Positions 1 through 10,146 of a stretch of 28,698 nt of DNA are shown in pieces. How positions within the stretch are numbered: the first letter of the stretch is position 1; every line of letters begins with the position of its first letter. Source of the stretch: Nemertoderma westbladi (Eukaryota; Xenacoelomorpha; Nemertodermatida; Nemertodermatidae). Where the stretch lies: positions 1 through 28,698 of the forward strand of contig JAUCBJ010002060.1 of assembly GCA_032718475.1 (NCBI GenBank), written 5' to 3'. A program made the translations under genes and the position numbers. The notes beneath the pieces are model-generated. The model saw nothing but the letters and a program-made list of their open reading frames with translations, was not told where the DNA came from and did no database searches.

Positions 1-146
1 GTTGCTGGAGTCCTCACACACAGAAACAAGTCTCGGAAACAAGTTGCAGCAACAAGTTTCTGTGTGTGAGGGGGTCCAGCAACAAGTTTCAGAAACAAGT
101 TGCAGAAACAAGTTGCAGAAACAAGTTGCTCCGTGTGAGGGGGGCC
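1..146. repeat. 13-bp tandem repeat with foldback ends, probable DNA-transposon end
   Basis: Three exact copies of the 13-mer AGAAACAAGTTGC lie head to tail at 91-129, and looser relatives fill 20-90. A perfect 16-bp inverted repeat pairs 13-28 with 55-70 (CCTCACACACAGAAAC and its complement). The GTGTGAGGGGG motif recurs at 133-143. This is what the subterminal part of a small inverted-repeat DNA element looks like, but the window edge cuts it and I see no target duplication, so the type is open. Confidence 0.5.
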
Positions 147-149
147 TTA

Positions 150-850
150 GGATTAGCTATTATTTGATTTAGTTCATTGTTAGTTAAGCAATAACTGTTA
201 AGTGGAATTGATTTAAGGAAATGCAATGAAATTATAGAAGTAACAGCAAGCGCGATAATCTTTAATTCCATATTAATATACTAAAATACGTAATATTTTT
301 AATATATAAAATTATAATAATATTTTATATGAATTAATAATATTCAATTCATATAAAAACAATCAATCATATGCATAAGTTCTAAACGTTTCGATTTTTA
401 CACAAAATCATCATGACAGTAATTATGTACAAAATTTAGCCTAAACTAACAACTAATTGGCGAAACTACGACACTTTTGAGCCCGCATAGGTAAACATAC
501 GGCAACGCAACATCGCCCCTCTAACTGGCAAACGTGTAATAACTATTTACATACTTGTGTGTAAAGTAGCATAAGTATGTATATAGTTTTAGTCCAAAAT
601 TTTAACATTACGAAATGATTGTACATATGCTTTATAAGTGATAGAAACTGCACAAATTATATTAGTTGCTGTATAAATAAATGTAAAAATGACATAAATT
701 ATGTTATAAATAAGTTAGCTTATATTCATGGTGGCGTGTGGAGCCATGTTATAATAATATAGCTAGGCCCTACTGGTTATTAATAGCTATACCCCGCCTA
801 CCGGTAGGTAATGCAGTAGGCCTATCTGGCTGTCAGGCAAATTTCCACCT
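150..850. other. AT-rich intergenic sequence, no gene seen
   Basis: No open frame here has a recognisable protein signature and no RNA gene is apparent. The sequence is strongly AT-rich to about 760. From there short motifs such as TAGGCC and ACCGGTA appear, which recur throughout the window. Confidence 0.6.
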
Positions 851-939
851 ATTGTTTACGTGGTATCCAATGATGGCGTTAAGTAATATCCCCTTAGTGG
901 ACATTACTTAACGCCGTCATGGGTTACCACGTAAACAAT
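851..939. repeat. Long near-perfect hairpin (41-bp arms, 7-nt loop)
   Basis: The left arm 851-891 and right arm 899-939 are reverse complements with about five mismatches, separated by CCTTAGT. The shape fits either a miniature foldback transposon or an RNA hairpin of precursor-miRNA size. A third, diverged piece of the arm (ACGGCGTTGAGTAATGTTAC) sits near 1045-1064, which favours a mobile or duplicated element over a unique RNA gene. Confidence 0.7.
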
Positions 940-1090
940 AACACCAAATACAATACTAAATGTACAGGCCAATACAATGATGTAATGTCCTCTAAAGTTG
1001 TAAAGTGCTAAATAACGATTCGTTGTTAATACTAACGGGAACGGCGTTGAGTAATGTTACAATTTTGGAATAAAATCAGTTAATTACTCG

Positions 1091-1447
1091 GCCGTTCTAG
1101 AACATTCACTTACTGAGGACCATGACCACCCAACCGATACTAAAAACATTACTATACTTACTTCTTCTAACACCCAATTCGACTCTCTAATCAAAGAAAC
1201 CCTACGAATTCGCGAGGTCAAACACACTTTAAATACTAAAGTTAAATCGATCTTATATAGATACAGTTTGTTTATCCTAAACAAACATGGATGGACCTAT
1301 ACACAGATTTATTACTCATACATACCGACCGATAGTATTAATTTTAGATTTTTACATTTACATCATATTAGCTACCCTTGTCCATCCGCAGTTGAGGAAC
1401 AACACAGGAATGTTCACCGGTGCACAATCCACAGCCGCACTAACTAA
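1091..1447 (+). pseudogene. Decayed retroelement fragment, Penelope-like GIY-YIG C-terminus candidate
   Basis: One plus-strand frame stays open from 1091 to a stop near 1447. It begins AVLEHSLTEDHDHP and includes SSNTQFDSLIKETLRIREV followed by TLNTKVKS. The order 'EH…H, then IKE…IR…K.TLN' matches what I know of the end of GIY-YIG endonuclease domains in Penelope-like elements and related retroelement polyproteins. No reverse transcriptase is present upstream and the start is missing, so this is a truncated remnant. The later part (after about 1265) shows no known motif. The family call rests on motif memory only. Confidence 0.42.
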
Positions 1448-1520
1448 ACGCCAAACCTCAAATCCTGCCGCAGTCATGGAACAGCACATGGTTGTTCACT
1501 GATGCATAAATCACAGTACC
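1388..1520 (+). repeat. Imperfect direct duplication, offset 82 bp
   Basis: About 45 bases from 1388 (GCAGTTGAGGAAC…) resemble those from 1470 (GCAGTCATGGAAC…), ending in similar ATCCACAG / AATCACAG motifs. It is diverged enough to be an old local duplication. Confidence 0.45.
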
Positions 1521-2445
1521 AAAGAACCAGTGGTTTCAGAGCCGCAGCTAACGTGTTAAAAATGATTGATATTCTAGTAAAAATGAAGAAAATTTCGACA
1601 CTATTATTATCGACATTATTTTCGATTGATTATCGATTAACTTTGGAGACCCCTAGCACAAACGGTCGATACGATTTAAGGCAAGGCGTATTGCGTATTT
1701 TCCTACCCTATTAACCCTTGTGGGTTCGTTGTGAAACGCATTACTAACCTTTTGGTGCCTCTTTCCGAAATTTCGCTAGCTGGCGCCGTTCAGGTTACTA
1801 CTGTAGGTTATCCAAATAATTGGTGACTTCTACATGCGTTTGTTGCATTACGGTGCCTTTGTTGACTTGGTAGTATAACTGAATATATTATTCCCCTACC
1901 AGTGGTGTCGCTTCTGGGAGACTGGATGCAGTCGTGGTAGAGATGGGACCCACAACTAGTATGTATGGACTGTATAAAAGTATAAGTACATAGAATAAAG
2001 TTCTACAATATACATCACGATTAATGCGCGAGTTATTTACCTAATCGCTAATATTTATTAGCGATGATACGAACAGATTATTATTACCCGCCCTCAACTC
2101 CCTTAATTTTACTCATGTTTAATGACCCCCCCCCCCCCCCCCCCCAACCAACACACTATAGGACTCTAAAACAGAGAATCGTTCTTGTGTGTTGAACCCA
2201 TAGTACGAACACGCGGTCCGTAATAATAAAAGTTATTTTGACATTCGGGGGAAGGCTTGGCCCGTATCAGTTGGAAGAGAAACACGTTTTCTTATTTTCG
2301 AACACTTCCTCTATGTTTTGAGGTGTCGAAACTATTTACAAATAAACCAAGGACGGCAAAATGCACCCGAATCTTAAGATAAGTTTTAATTTTGCTGACT
2401 TCCGGCTTTTGTCCTCCACATTATGAAAGTTATTAATAGTTTAAT
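1520..2445. other. Intergenic sequence, no gene recognised
   Basis: The short open frames carry no recognisable domain. Visible landmarks are a TATAAAA at about 1974 followed by AATAAAG at about 1995, a 20-bp near-palindrome TCGCTAATATTTATTAGCGA at about 2045-2064, and a poly(C) run. The close TATAAAA and AATAAA spacing is LTR-like, but I found no partner LTR. Confidence 0.5.
2126..2145 (+). repeat. Poly(C) tract of 20 bases
   Basis: There are twenty consecutive cytosines. The run could form a G-quadruplex on the complementary strand. Homopolymers of this length are also unreliable in assemblies. Confidence 0.9.
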
Positions 2446-2451
2446 ACTTTA
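2446..2451 (-). promoter_or_regulatory. Candidate poly(A) signal for CNOT2
   Basis: TTTATT on the plus strand reads AATAAA on the minus strand, about 400 bases past the CNOT2 stop. It is the first canonical hexamer I noticed in the right orientation. AT-rich flanks make chance matches likely. Confidence 0.35.
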
Positions 2452-2851
2452 TTATTAATATATTAATATGCCGTTTTATATTTTAAGGTTTTCATTATTT
2501 ATGGAAATTCTATGTAAACCTAATATCGTATCAGATTAAAACATGACGAGACATTATGTACATAATGTACAACAACTACACGTAAAGTACGATACTTCTC
2601 TAAATATTTAAGCACCAGTTGAATGGCAGCACATACACTACCGTCCAACACTGCTAGCAGGCATATAGAAAGGTAGACCGGACAAAGTCAGTGTAAAACG
2701 AAAAATAAAGTACTGCGCGTGGTACGGTGGGAGGTGGGGTCAGCTAGGCACCCTGCTAGCCCGTCCCGCCTCCAGAGTACACTATTGCCGCGGTTTTAAT
2801 GCAGACAGACTGTCTCTGGTTGATGATATTCCGCGGTGTAATACTGTCCAA

Positions 2852-5800
2852 TCAGTGTGTAGCCGCCATTACTTGTGCGTGGGCGGGGTGATAGTTCGCT
2901 AAGCTTGTCGGTAAGGAGGGTCTGTCTTCGAGTTTATCGTAGTCCAAGTGGAACTCCTTCGCTACTTTCCTCCAAGACGGCCAGTCGAAGAAGAAGTAGG
3001 TGCCGCGTTCGAACGTTGTTGTTTTCACCTGCGAAAAAAATAAATATCAAATAAATATCAAATAAAATTAAAAAAATAATTGTCATTGGGGAAATATATT
3101 TTATTACAATATGCGAACATAATGGATAGTATTTAGTTTTTAGTAATAACCATTTATTGTACGGTAATCTCGGTAAATAAAGTAAGCCTACATAAACACT
3201 TATATTACTTAGTTACCGATCGAGCACAACGAGCAAGGCATTAAGGTAGAGATATATCGATCTGAAACTGGCGGAATTTCCAGCGCTTACAAAGTGAGGA
3301 AAACATGTTTCATAGCAGCAGGAAGGCTTATTGAAATTAAATTTTGTCACCAAATTGGTAGTTTGAATTTTGTACATCAAATTATTCGTAAGCCATTTGA
3401 ACTTCGCATTTTATTAACAAAATTTAAACTTCAATAAGCAATTGAAACTCAAATATTGATTATATACGTGTTACACGGAATTCTGTGCTTCAAACACTTT
3501 CACGCTTATTTAGAAAATAGTCTCAGTCTGTTCTGTATGGGCGGCAGCGATTGGATGAAGTTTTGGGTAGCCGGGTGCAACGCAAATAAATTAATCAATA
3601 TCATATACAAGTACCGGAATAGTAAATAATTGCTGCGTATACATTGCTCCGGTGTGGTGTAAGTAAATTCGCCTCCTCATGGGAAATCCTCTAGGCAATC
3701 AATTCCCCTAAGAGGGTGATATTAACTTGGTCAATCTGACCGGTAGTCGTAGTCGGCACCGTGCACAAATACTGTCGAAAGGCTGCCACCAGAAAATCTC
3801 CAGTGCAGAAAAATGCTGGAGCCCATCCGACTCATGTAATTATGTTGGTTGTCTGGTGAAAGTGGCGCTCCAAATACCATTACTTGCAATGTCCCCTGAT
3901 CCCACACTGTAACTCCTCTCTCCGGTACGCCCAGTATTTATTAAACTTAGAACGCCCTTAATTTTAAAAATTATATAATTCCTTTAACATAGTCTTTTTT
4001 ATATAAATATTTATTTGTGCCAAATTTTTTAGAACTTGATTACCGCCCAGTTATTAATATAATAGGAGAGCAAACAATATCTTTTATAACTCTTATCAAT
4101 TCATCATCACTTCCACTTCCAGAAGTTCTACATGACTACCTGCTTTAGGAGATTAAAAAGAGAAAATCTTTAGTCAATGATTTCCATAGCAACTAGGCCT
4201 AGTGAGATAAATAATATAGCCATTGTTTTTATTATTACAAATTATTTATTCGAATTCTAATAAACACATCTTAAAAAACAATAAATTATATTATTAATTC
4301 GCCCCATAATGAGCCCAAACTTTAAGACCAGCCGGATAGGAAAAGCCAAATCAGATTAATTTTTATTTTATATTTCTGGACAGGAAGTAATAATATATAT
4401 ATATATATTTGGTATAAATGTGTACAAGAAAACAACAATTATGGGTTAATTAAATATGTGGGGATTAGTGTAGAAATATCCAATAATTATATAAATAAAC
4501 TAATGATTTTATTATATAGGTGTAGGTAGGTTACTGGTACCGATATCGTAACGTATTGGGAACTTCGGCTAACCTGAGGATCCATCCCTGGCGCCCTCGT
4601 TATCCAGACCTTCTCCTCCTTATGGAATCTCCAATCTCTGTTGTACAACTCAGCCGCCGCCGCCAGCTGCAACACATCGCCGCCGTTCGTGTAGAACAGA
4701 TAGAAGAGGAGATCCTCCCCGTAGCGCATCAATTTAATCCCGGCGAGTTTCTCGCGGATGTGAACGTTGGTTAGATACTCGGACGGAACGTGGAAGTCGA
4801 TGTCCTGTGGACGACAGGGCGTCTCGGCGAAGGGGCTCTGGAAGGTGCTGAACAGGTTCTCGGGGGAGTTGAGGTTGAGCCCCAGGGAGGTGAGATCGCT
4901 GCCGAGCGCGAGTTGCACCAACGAGGCGTCGTTCTCCGCCGCGCGGATGAAGGTGAGTAATCCGACGATGCCGAACTGGTCGGTCACCATCCCCCGCGGG
5001 ATGCTGGTCACCCGCCCGTCCGGGTACGTCTTTATGCCGCGGTTCTGTTCAGGAGGGCAGGACGGCACGGCGGGGGCCACCGGCACCGCCGACTGCGACG
5101 GACTGGAGTTCTCGGAAGCGAGAAGAGTTGACGAAGACGAACCGTTGGGTTTATCGCTTCGCTCTTCCTCCTTGGCGGCTGCGGAACCCGGCAACGCCGG
5201 AAAGTCCTCCTGCTGTATCTGGAACTCGACGGTCGGCTCCTGCGGTTTACTCAGGAACAGACTGGTGTTGTAGGGCTGTCGCCCGCCCGGCAGCCCCCCG
5301 TGGGACCCCGTACTGCCCCCGCTGTCCCGCCGCGCCCGGTTGTTCAAAGCGGGGAACTCGCTGAGATCCAACGACAGACTGGGGGAGTCCAACCCCGGCC
5401 CCCCGAAGACGCCCCCGGCGCCCCCCGATACGGACTGGAAGGGGCGACCCTGTCCGATACCGAAACCCGAGAATGTGTTACCGCTGCCGGTGAAACCCGT
5501 CGACTTGGACGGCATCCCCACCGTGGAAAGACCCTGGGAGAGCCCCCCCGGACCCACGGAGCTGCCCCCCAACCCCCCTCGAGGCTGCAGACTCCCGATG
5601 AGTCCCCGGTTCGGGGATATCTGACCTCCGGGTTGGCTGGACGGGAAACCGAGATTCGAGAAATCGCTGTGATGGTTGGAAAGTCCCAACGAGCTGAGAC
5701 TCAAGGCGTTGTTATTGCTTGTCGGGTTGCCGGGGAAACCCGGGACGCTGTTCCCGCTGAGTCGGTTGCCAAACAACGGCTGTTGGGCGGCGTTGGATTG

Positions 5801-6268
5801 GGGTCCCACGCCCCTGGGCGCCGCACCCACACCCCCCACCCCCAGGCCGCTCAACCCAATAGAACCGAAGGAAGATGGAACATTCCCTACCGAGTTTTGT
5901 ACGCCACCCAACAATGGCAATGAAGAGGCCCCGAAACCTGTGAATTGTGAGAGTTGTTCGCCAGTGGAACGGCCCCCGCCGCCCAGTGGCTGACTGCCAC
6001 CGAGGCCGAAGTCGGCGGACTTCTGGGAGTCCAGACGGCTTGGGGGTTGGAACATCGATTGCGAAAAGAATAAACTCGGATCGTTGCCCGGGTCGTCCTC
6101 GTAGAAGTTGGAGATTTTTTTCTTGGCGCCCATTTGGCCGAGGGCCGCCGGAAGTACGCTGCCCCCTATCCCGCCGCCGCCCCCCATAACACCCAGGCCA
6201 GTCCTACCAGACGAAGGCGGCTGCTGCTTGAATGAATCCAGGTTAAACGCACCGAATCCACCCGACAT
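2852..6268 (-). CDS. CNOT2: CCR4-NOT transcription complex subunit 2 (CNOT2/NOT2)
   Basis: This is the scaffold subunit of the CCR4-NOT deadenylase, which shortens mRNA poly(A) tails. NOT2 pairs with NOT3 and docks on NOT1. The CDS is join(6268..4574, 3028..2852) on the minus strand, phase 0, 623 residues (human about 540). The start is the first in-frame ATG, with A at -3. Residues 1-300 are Gly/Ser-rich and low complexity, but they keep the KKK…YSQ-like…SMF and QLSQF landmarks of the animal N-terminus. DLSEFPAL (301-308) and EDFPALPG (354-361) follow, then the conserved region from 409 (PDGRV, GMVTDQFG, LGLNLNSPENL, CRPQDIDFHVPSEYL, RYGEDLLFYL). The second exon supplies ERGTYFFFD, WRKVAKEFHLDYDKLE, and the stop at 2852-2854. 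Joining the exons restores the contiguous NOT-box spacing known from human NOT2. One coding intron is very few for this gene. Confidence 0.96.
3327..3438. repeat. Small inverted repeat inside the CNOT2 intron
   Basis: The bases at 3327-3347 (CTTATTGAAATTAAATTTTG…) pair with those at 3417-3438 with one indel and one mismatch, enclosing about 70 bases. The 112-bp size and AT-rich arms suggest a tiny MITE remnant. No target duplication was found. Confidence 0.45.
4390..4408. repeat. (AT)n microsatellite
   Basis: A run of alternating A and T in the CNOT2 intron. A similar (AT)n run lies just upstream of CNOT2 near 6320-6338. Confidence 0.8.
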
Positions 6269-6453
6269 AGTCAATTCGAAAAAGAGCAACAAAGAAGCGG
6301 TGTAGGCCTACCAATGGCCGATATATATATATATAAATAATTTAACAATAAAATAAATGTCAGACCAACTGACCAATAAACCATTAACCTATATAATTAT
6401 ATATATTATTTAAAAATAACAGAATATGATTACCGGTGAAAAGGGGGAGTAAT

Positions 6454-6530
6454 CGCTACGCCTATACCTACGCCTACATATACGACTACACCTACACCTA
6501 CGCCTACACTTACGCATACACCTACGCTTA
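6454..6530. repeat. Hexamer array, CCTACR type
   Basis: About a dozen degenerate six-base units (CCTACG, CCTACA, CTTACG) run in phase. Read on the other strand they are TAGGYR, the same unit as the arrays at 7527-7602 and 11874-12008. Confidence 0.75.
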
Positions 6531-6591
6531 GGAATCTGTATAACCTTTGGATAAGTCGAGGAGGCGATACCTCTGACTATCTGATCTAACA

Positions 6592-7112
6592 GTTGAAACT
6601 TTGCGCCTGAAAGAATCTAAAAGGTCAACACGTAGACTAAAGAATTTCCTGTCGAACAACTTGGCTGCTAATTCTGTCAATGAATTGTCTCAAAATCTAC
6701 GATCTAATCCAAAAAGATTTTGGAGGAATTTAAATGGACATAAAGAGCAAGAGGTGTCTGAGGAAATGCAGGATACCCTTCGATCACATTATGCAACCAA
6801 ATTCAGTGGAAATGGAAGTAAACTTTACTGCAAAGGTTAACTTTGACCTAAACGAGGAGCTTATCAATTCATGTGCTAAGGCACCACTACCGTGCATCTC
6901 CTCTCTCACTTTGAAGCAGTCAGTTGCTTGTGCTTCACTTATTAGGGGAAAATCTGGAGATTTGTCATCACTCACAATGGAACATTGGCGGTCACTTTTT
7001 GGGGACGCTACTCTATCTGCTATCTGCACTTTTAAAGTTTGCCGCTGGGCGCAAAATGTCTGATAAAACCTTATCTCATTTCATTTACCTATTTGATGTT
7101 CATTCAAGCTGA
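6592..7112 (+). pseudogene. LINE-type retrotransposon fragment (linker to start of reverse transcriptase)
   Basis: Three overlapping frames give a continuous but broken protein trace. The first frame (to 6840) reads RLKNFLSNNLAANS… then NPKRFWRNLNG, a linker motif common between the endonuclease and reverse transcriptase of LINE proteins. A frameshift near 6836 leads to NFDLNEELINS, then IRGKSGDLSSLTMEHW, which resembles the 'K..GPDGLT.EH' start of a LINE reverse transcriptase. A further shift near 7025 continues to 7112. Neither the catalytic core nor the endonuclease is present. It may come from the same family as the fragment at 25420-26600, but the two do not overlap enough to tell. Confidence 0.55.
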
Positions 7113-7526
7113 AACTGGGCTGGTGTACCAACCATAGGCTGTCTTTGTGGGGACGCTAATCCATGCAGCCATGTGCAGTTATACAGTCAAACGCTAGCTG
7201 GCTAGTGGGCGAAATTGGAAACGATGGTTGCAAAAATGTTTGAAATGAAAACTTTTGTATTTCATACTTTCGTACTTTCATTTCGTATTTTCTTTATAAT
7301 CCTTAAAATAAATATTTAAAAATAAGATTATTTGTATTTAATGTTATTATTACATTTTTTCATTTACTGGTAGGAACTTTTTTTTGTAATTCATCTGTAT
7401 CTTGAGTCAGGTTTGTTGGGAGAACCGAGATTTCGTGAATTTTCCTAAAAGTTCTAAGACCTAAGTTTTAAGTCCTACGACTTCTATCTGTCTATGCACA
7501 ATGACGTCAAGCCCAATTCGGAACAA
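7113..7526. other. Intergenic sequence, no gene seen
   Basis: Mostly AT-rich, with repeated TTTCGTA / TTTCATT strings at 7255-7295. No coding or RNA signature was recognised. Confidence 0.5.
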
Positions 7527-7602
7527 GTAGGAGTAGGTATAGGCATACGCGTAGGTGTAGGCATACGCGTAGGTGTAGGCTTAGCTGTAGGCGTTGGTGT
7601 AG
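7527..7602 (+). repeat. Hexamer array, GTAGGY type
   Basis: Tandem GTAGGT, GTAGGC and TAGGCA units, including an exact 18-bp doublet (GGCATACGCGTAGGTGTA twice). It abuts the 364-bp repeat copy that starts at 7603. Confidence 0.8.
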
Positions 7603-7966
7603 GGGTAATTCCATCCAAATTCGACAAATCGCGGTGGCATGGGGTCATCGATTTCGCTTATTTTTGGATATATATGGTCGGAAATGGTATAAAATGACAC
7701 GTGATGAAATATTTATGATGATGGTGTATTGGTTTTCGAGATATTATAGTTCAAAGTTTGCGATTTATTCGAACATATCCCCAATGAAACCTACAGACTG
7801 ACAGAAAATCTTTCTGACTAGTGGGTAAAGTGTCATTTTATGTTTATTGTACACATAAATAGGTCTCATACACATTAAAACCATGAATAAATACCACCCA
7901 CTTGTCAGACCAACTTTTCTATGTAGCCAAAGATTTGACTTTTCGACAAATTTTGTCTTTTTGAGG
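7603..7966 (+). repeat. Dispersed repeat, copy A of an inverted pair
   Basis: The segment from GGGTAATTCCATCC to GTCTTTTTGAGG has a closely similar copy in reverse orientation at 10147-11305, after removing the insertion there. The copies share a short frame (around MT[RN]DEIF…MVYWFSRY), but copy A has stops soon after, so I treat it as non-coding repeat. It may be the outer arm of a large composite foldback element. Confidence 0.75.
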
Positions 7967-7969
7967 GTA

Positions 7970-8170
7970 GCAAGGGACAACACAAGGGACAACAGCAACC
8001 TTGCGTTGAACTGCCTTTACTTTCTTCGTTGTAGAAGATGATAAAGTACGGTATTCCAGCTTCCCATCAGCAGTAATATCATATCTATGGTATGACCGTG
8101 TCCCTGCCACACGTGACACCACTTGAAACCGGAGGCAGGGTCGCGGACGCGGTCCGCGTAGATGATATGA
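7970..8170 (-). pseudogene. Unidentified coding-like fragment
   Basis: A minus-strand frame contains RGPRPRPCLRFQVVSRVAG followed by YHRYDITADGKLEYRTL. The composition and hydrophobic spacing look protein-like, but I do not recognise the family. It sits outside the left end of the foldback element at 8170. The corresponding right flank lacks about 70 bases of it. A transposon-derived fragment is likely, but nothing specific supports a function. Confidence 0.25.
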
Positions 8171-9213
8171 GGGTTTGACTAAATACGCCACCGACAACCA
8201 CCGACACCTTTCGCATACCACCGACTACCACCGACAACAAAAGACACAAACCGACACAAACCGACAGGTAAAATCACAAACCGACAGTATACTGACAACT
8301 TCGGCAATGTTAGTAAACTATTTCAGTACATGATTATACAATTTTTATTTCCAGTCCAAATATTTATAACAAATTATACCCAGTAAAAAATCCCCATGCG
8401 TAACGCATTAGTGCCACATCAGCACATGCAACATTCGTAAAAGGCTGAAAGGTGCGTGGAATGTTATTTAAGATTCGTGAAGCCTTCGTCAGTGGTTCGT
8501 CAGTCCGAATAATTTAGGTAACGAATGCGTATAGTATTCGTATCGCATGTGAGATTTCACTTGTCAATATATTCGTGGCTCCATTCGTGGCACATGTGAT
8601 ACGAATGCTTCCACTCCACGCAAAAAATAATTCGTGGTTCATTTGTTTGTGGCACATCATGCATAGCCGCGCCACGCTTAAAATTATTCGTGGTCCATTC
8701 GTGACGTGACGCATGCGATACGCGTGCAAAGCATTCTCAATTAGAGTACATACTGTAATTTGGCCAAGCACAATTCGGCAAATAATCGAACATGGTGTTA
8801 TTTAGTTAGTATCGTTCAAAGGCGCTTTGAAAGCTTATGTAAACCTAACCTGTTCCCTTTACCAACATGCTATATATAATATCTAGAGGTAATGTACTGT
8901 AGGCTAGGTGAGATAAATAAAATGACAACATAAAACTACTGCAGTAACTTAGGGAACTACAGTATGTATGTAGGCACCGACCCCCCACCCGTAGTTATAC
9001 ATATTTGTAGTATTAGTAGTCATATTTGGACTGGAAATAAAAATTGTATAATCATGTACCGAACTGCTGAAATAGTTTACTAACATTGCCGAAGTTGTCG
9101 GTTTGTGATTTTACCTGTCGGTTTGTGTCGGTTTTGTGTCTTTTGTTGTCGGTGGTTGTCGGTGGTATGCGAAACGTGTCGGTGGTTGTCGGTGGCGTAT
9201 TTAGTCAAACCCT
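8170..9213. mobile_element. Foldback/MITE-type element with about 194-bp terminal inverted repeats
   Basis: The left arm 8170-8363 and right arm 9022-9213 are about 95% reverse complementary. They start AGGGTTTGACTAAATACG and differ mainly by an 11-bp indel and a small insertion. The arms contain repeated ACCGACA / TGTCGGT units. The bases GATATG immediately outside both ends (8164-8169 and 9214-9219) are a candidate 6-bp target duplication. The interior carries a minisatellite and no transposase, so it would be non-autonomous. An 18-bp inverted pair (8076-8093 and 9220-9237) outside the ends hints that an older inverted structure was already there. Confidence 0.8.
8571..8745. repeat. 56-59-bp minisatellite, about three units
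   Basis: Units begin at 8571, 8630 and 8686 with ATTCGTGG followed by a variant of CCATTCGTG, then CATG/GCGATACG-like strings. It forms the core of the foldback element's spacer. Confidence 0.6.
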
Positions 9214-9267
9214 GATATGATACCATAGATATGATATGACTGGGTGACAGACCGAACGTAATCAGGA

Positions 9268-9385
9268 TCGAATGTAACATAGTTTTTACGAATCGAATGT
9301 AACCTCAATTATGTTACATTGGATCCTATAACTATGTTACATTTGATATACAAATTACTAAGCTCGAATGTAACATACATTTATT
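9268..9385. repeat. Cluster of direct and inverted CGAATGTAACATA motifs
   Basis: CGAATGTAACATA or a close variant occurs near 9268, 9295 and 9363. Its complement, TATGTTACATT, occurs near 9309 and 9333. The alternation of orientations would allow several small hairpins. I cannot assign it to a known element. Confidence 0.55.
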
Positions 9386-9499
9386 TCAGTTGTGTTTTGA
9401 TTTCAGGAGTTAACCGATGAAATGCTTCGTATAATTACAGCAAGAAACAGTTTGGTGTTGGTGATGGTTGAGTACAAAACAAAGACCCAAGACCCAATT

Positions 9500-9697
9500 A
9501 AGTATCCTGCATAATCTTGTAAAATGTGTTAACTTTCGTTTATTGTTTTGGTTCCCCCAACATGCCTCTGTAACCTGGTCCTTTCAGCCTTTAAATAAAA
9601 GTAACCTGCAAGATCTTGTAACATGTGTTAACTTTCGTTTATTGTTTTGGTTCCCCCTACACGCCTCTGTAACCTGCTCCTTTAAATCTGTAAATGG
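9500..9697 (+). repeat. 99-bp tandem duplication
   Basis: Two copies with a period of 99 bases; ACTTTCGTTT starts at 9532 and again at 9631. Because 99 is divisible by three, one frame stays open across both, but no domain is present. The core TTTATTGTTTTGGTT…CCTCTGTAACCTG is shared with repeats at 12846-12981 and more weakly with 14575-14615. Confidence 0.75.
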
Positions 9698-9699
9698 CA

Positions 9700-10146
9700 A
9701 TGTTAGATTCGAGCTTAGTAATACTTAATGTGCGCTGGTTATGAGAGCAACCTCGTAAGCAGACCTTGGTTCTTAAGTACCTATTTAATCTGACGATTAA
9801 TTTTGAAAACTGAACTTTTAAATTGAATAATATATATTGAAGAAGGCATGGGTGGGATCCGAAACTTGTCATGCATGTTTCCCTTATCCATGTTAGCCTA
9901 CCAGCCTACTACTCATGATTCATTTCAAGCACCCATCTTTTATCAGATGCTTGCAGCGATGTTCTGAAGTATAGCAATTTTGGAAAGTTACAATTTTCCG
10001 GATGATGGTAGGCCTATGGAAGTCTGACTTGCTGGTGGTAGGCCTACATGAAAATTGTACCACAGAACCCCCCTTTGGTATATCTAACTATTTACTAAAT
10101 GCTAAATATTTTGGGCTACCCACAAATCAGACCACTCTAACTCAAG
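9700..10146. other. Intergenic sequence, no gene seen
   Basis: No recognisable domain, RNA fold or strong repeat apart from short GTAGGCCTA motifs near 10007 and 10037. Confidence 0.5.

Larger units (their letters stand above)
3029..4573 (-). other. CNOT2 intron (1545 bp)
   Basis: The donor is CAG|GTTAGC at 4574/4573 and the acceptor is a T-rich tract ending TTCGCAG| at 3029-3030, in minus-strand sense. The split falls between GMDPQ and VKTTTFERG, where the human protein reads GMEPT-MKTNTYERG, so reading frame and family alignment both support it. Without splicing the first exon would end in 28 unrelated residues. The intron is AT-rich and holds a 21-bp inverted repeat and an AT microsatellite. 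No gene was recognised in it. Confidence 0.93.

Noticed and set aside
1960-2010. Solo LTR suggested by close TATAAAA and AATAAAG
   Set aside because: No TG…CA borders, flanking duplication or second copy could be found in the window.
3727-3912. 61-codon open frame in the CNOT2 intron, plus strand
   Set aside because: No recognisable domain; the length is ordinary for chance in this composition.
4487-4573. Read-through C-terminus of the first CNOT2 exon (28 extra residues)
   Set aside because: The residues are unrelated to NOT2, while the GT-AG join to 2852-3028 restores the conserved C-terminus.
4767-5923. Plus-strand open frames of up to 207 codons opposite CNOT2
   Set aside because: They are antisense shadows of the GC-rich CNOT2 exon and show no domain.
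6269-6292. Upstream extension of CNOT2
   Set aside because: The codon at 6290-6292 is TTG; the first in-frame ATG is at 6268 with good context.
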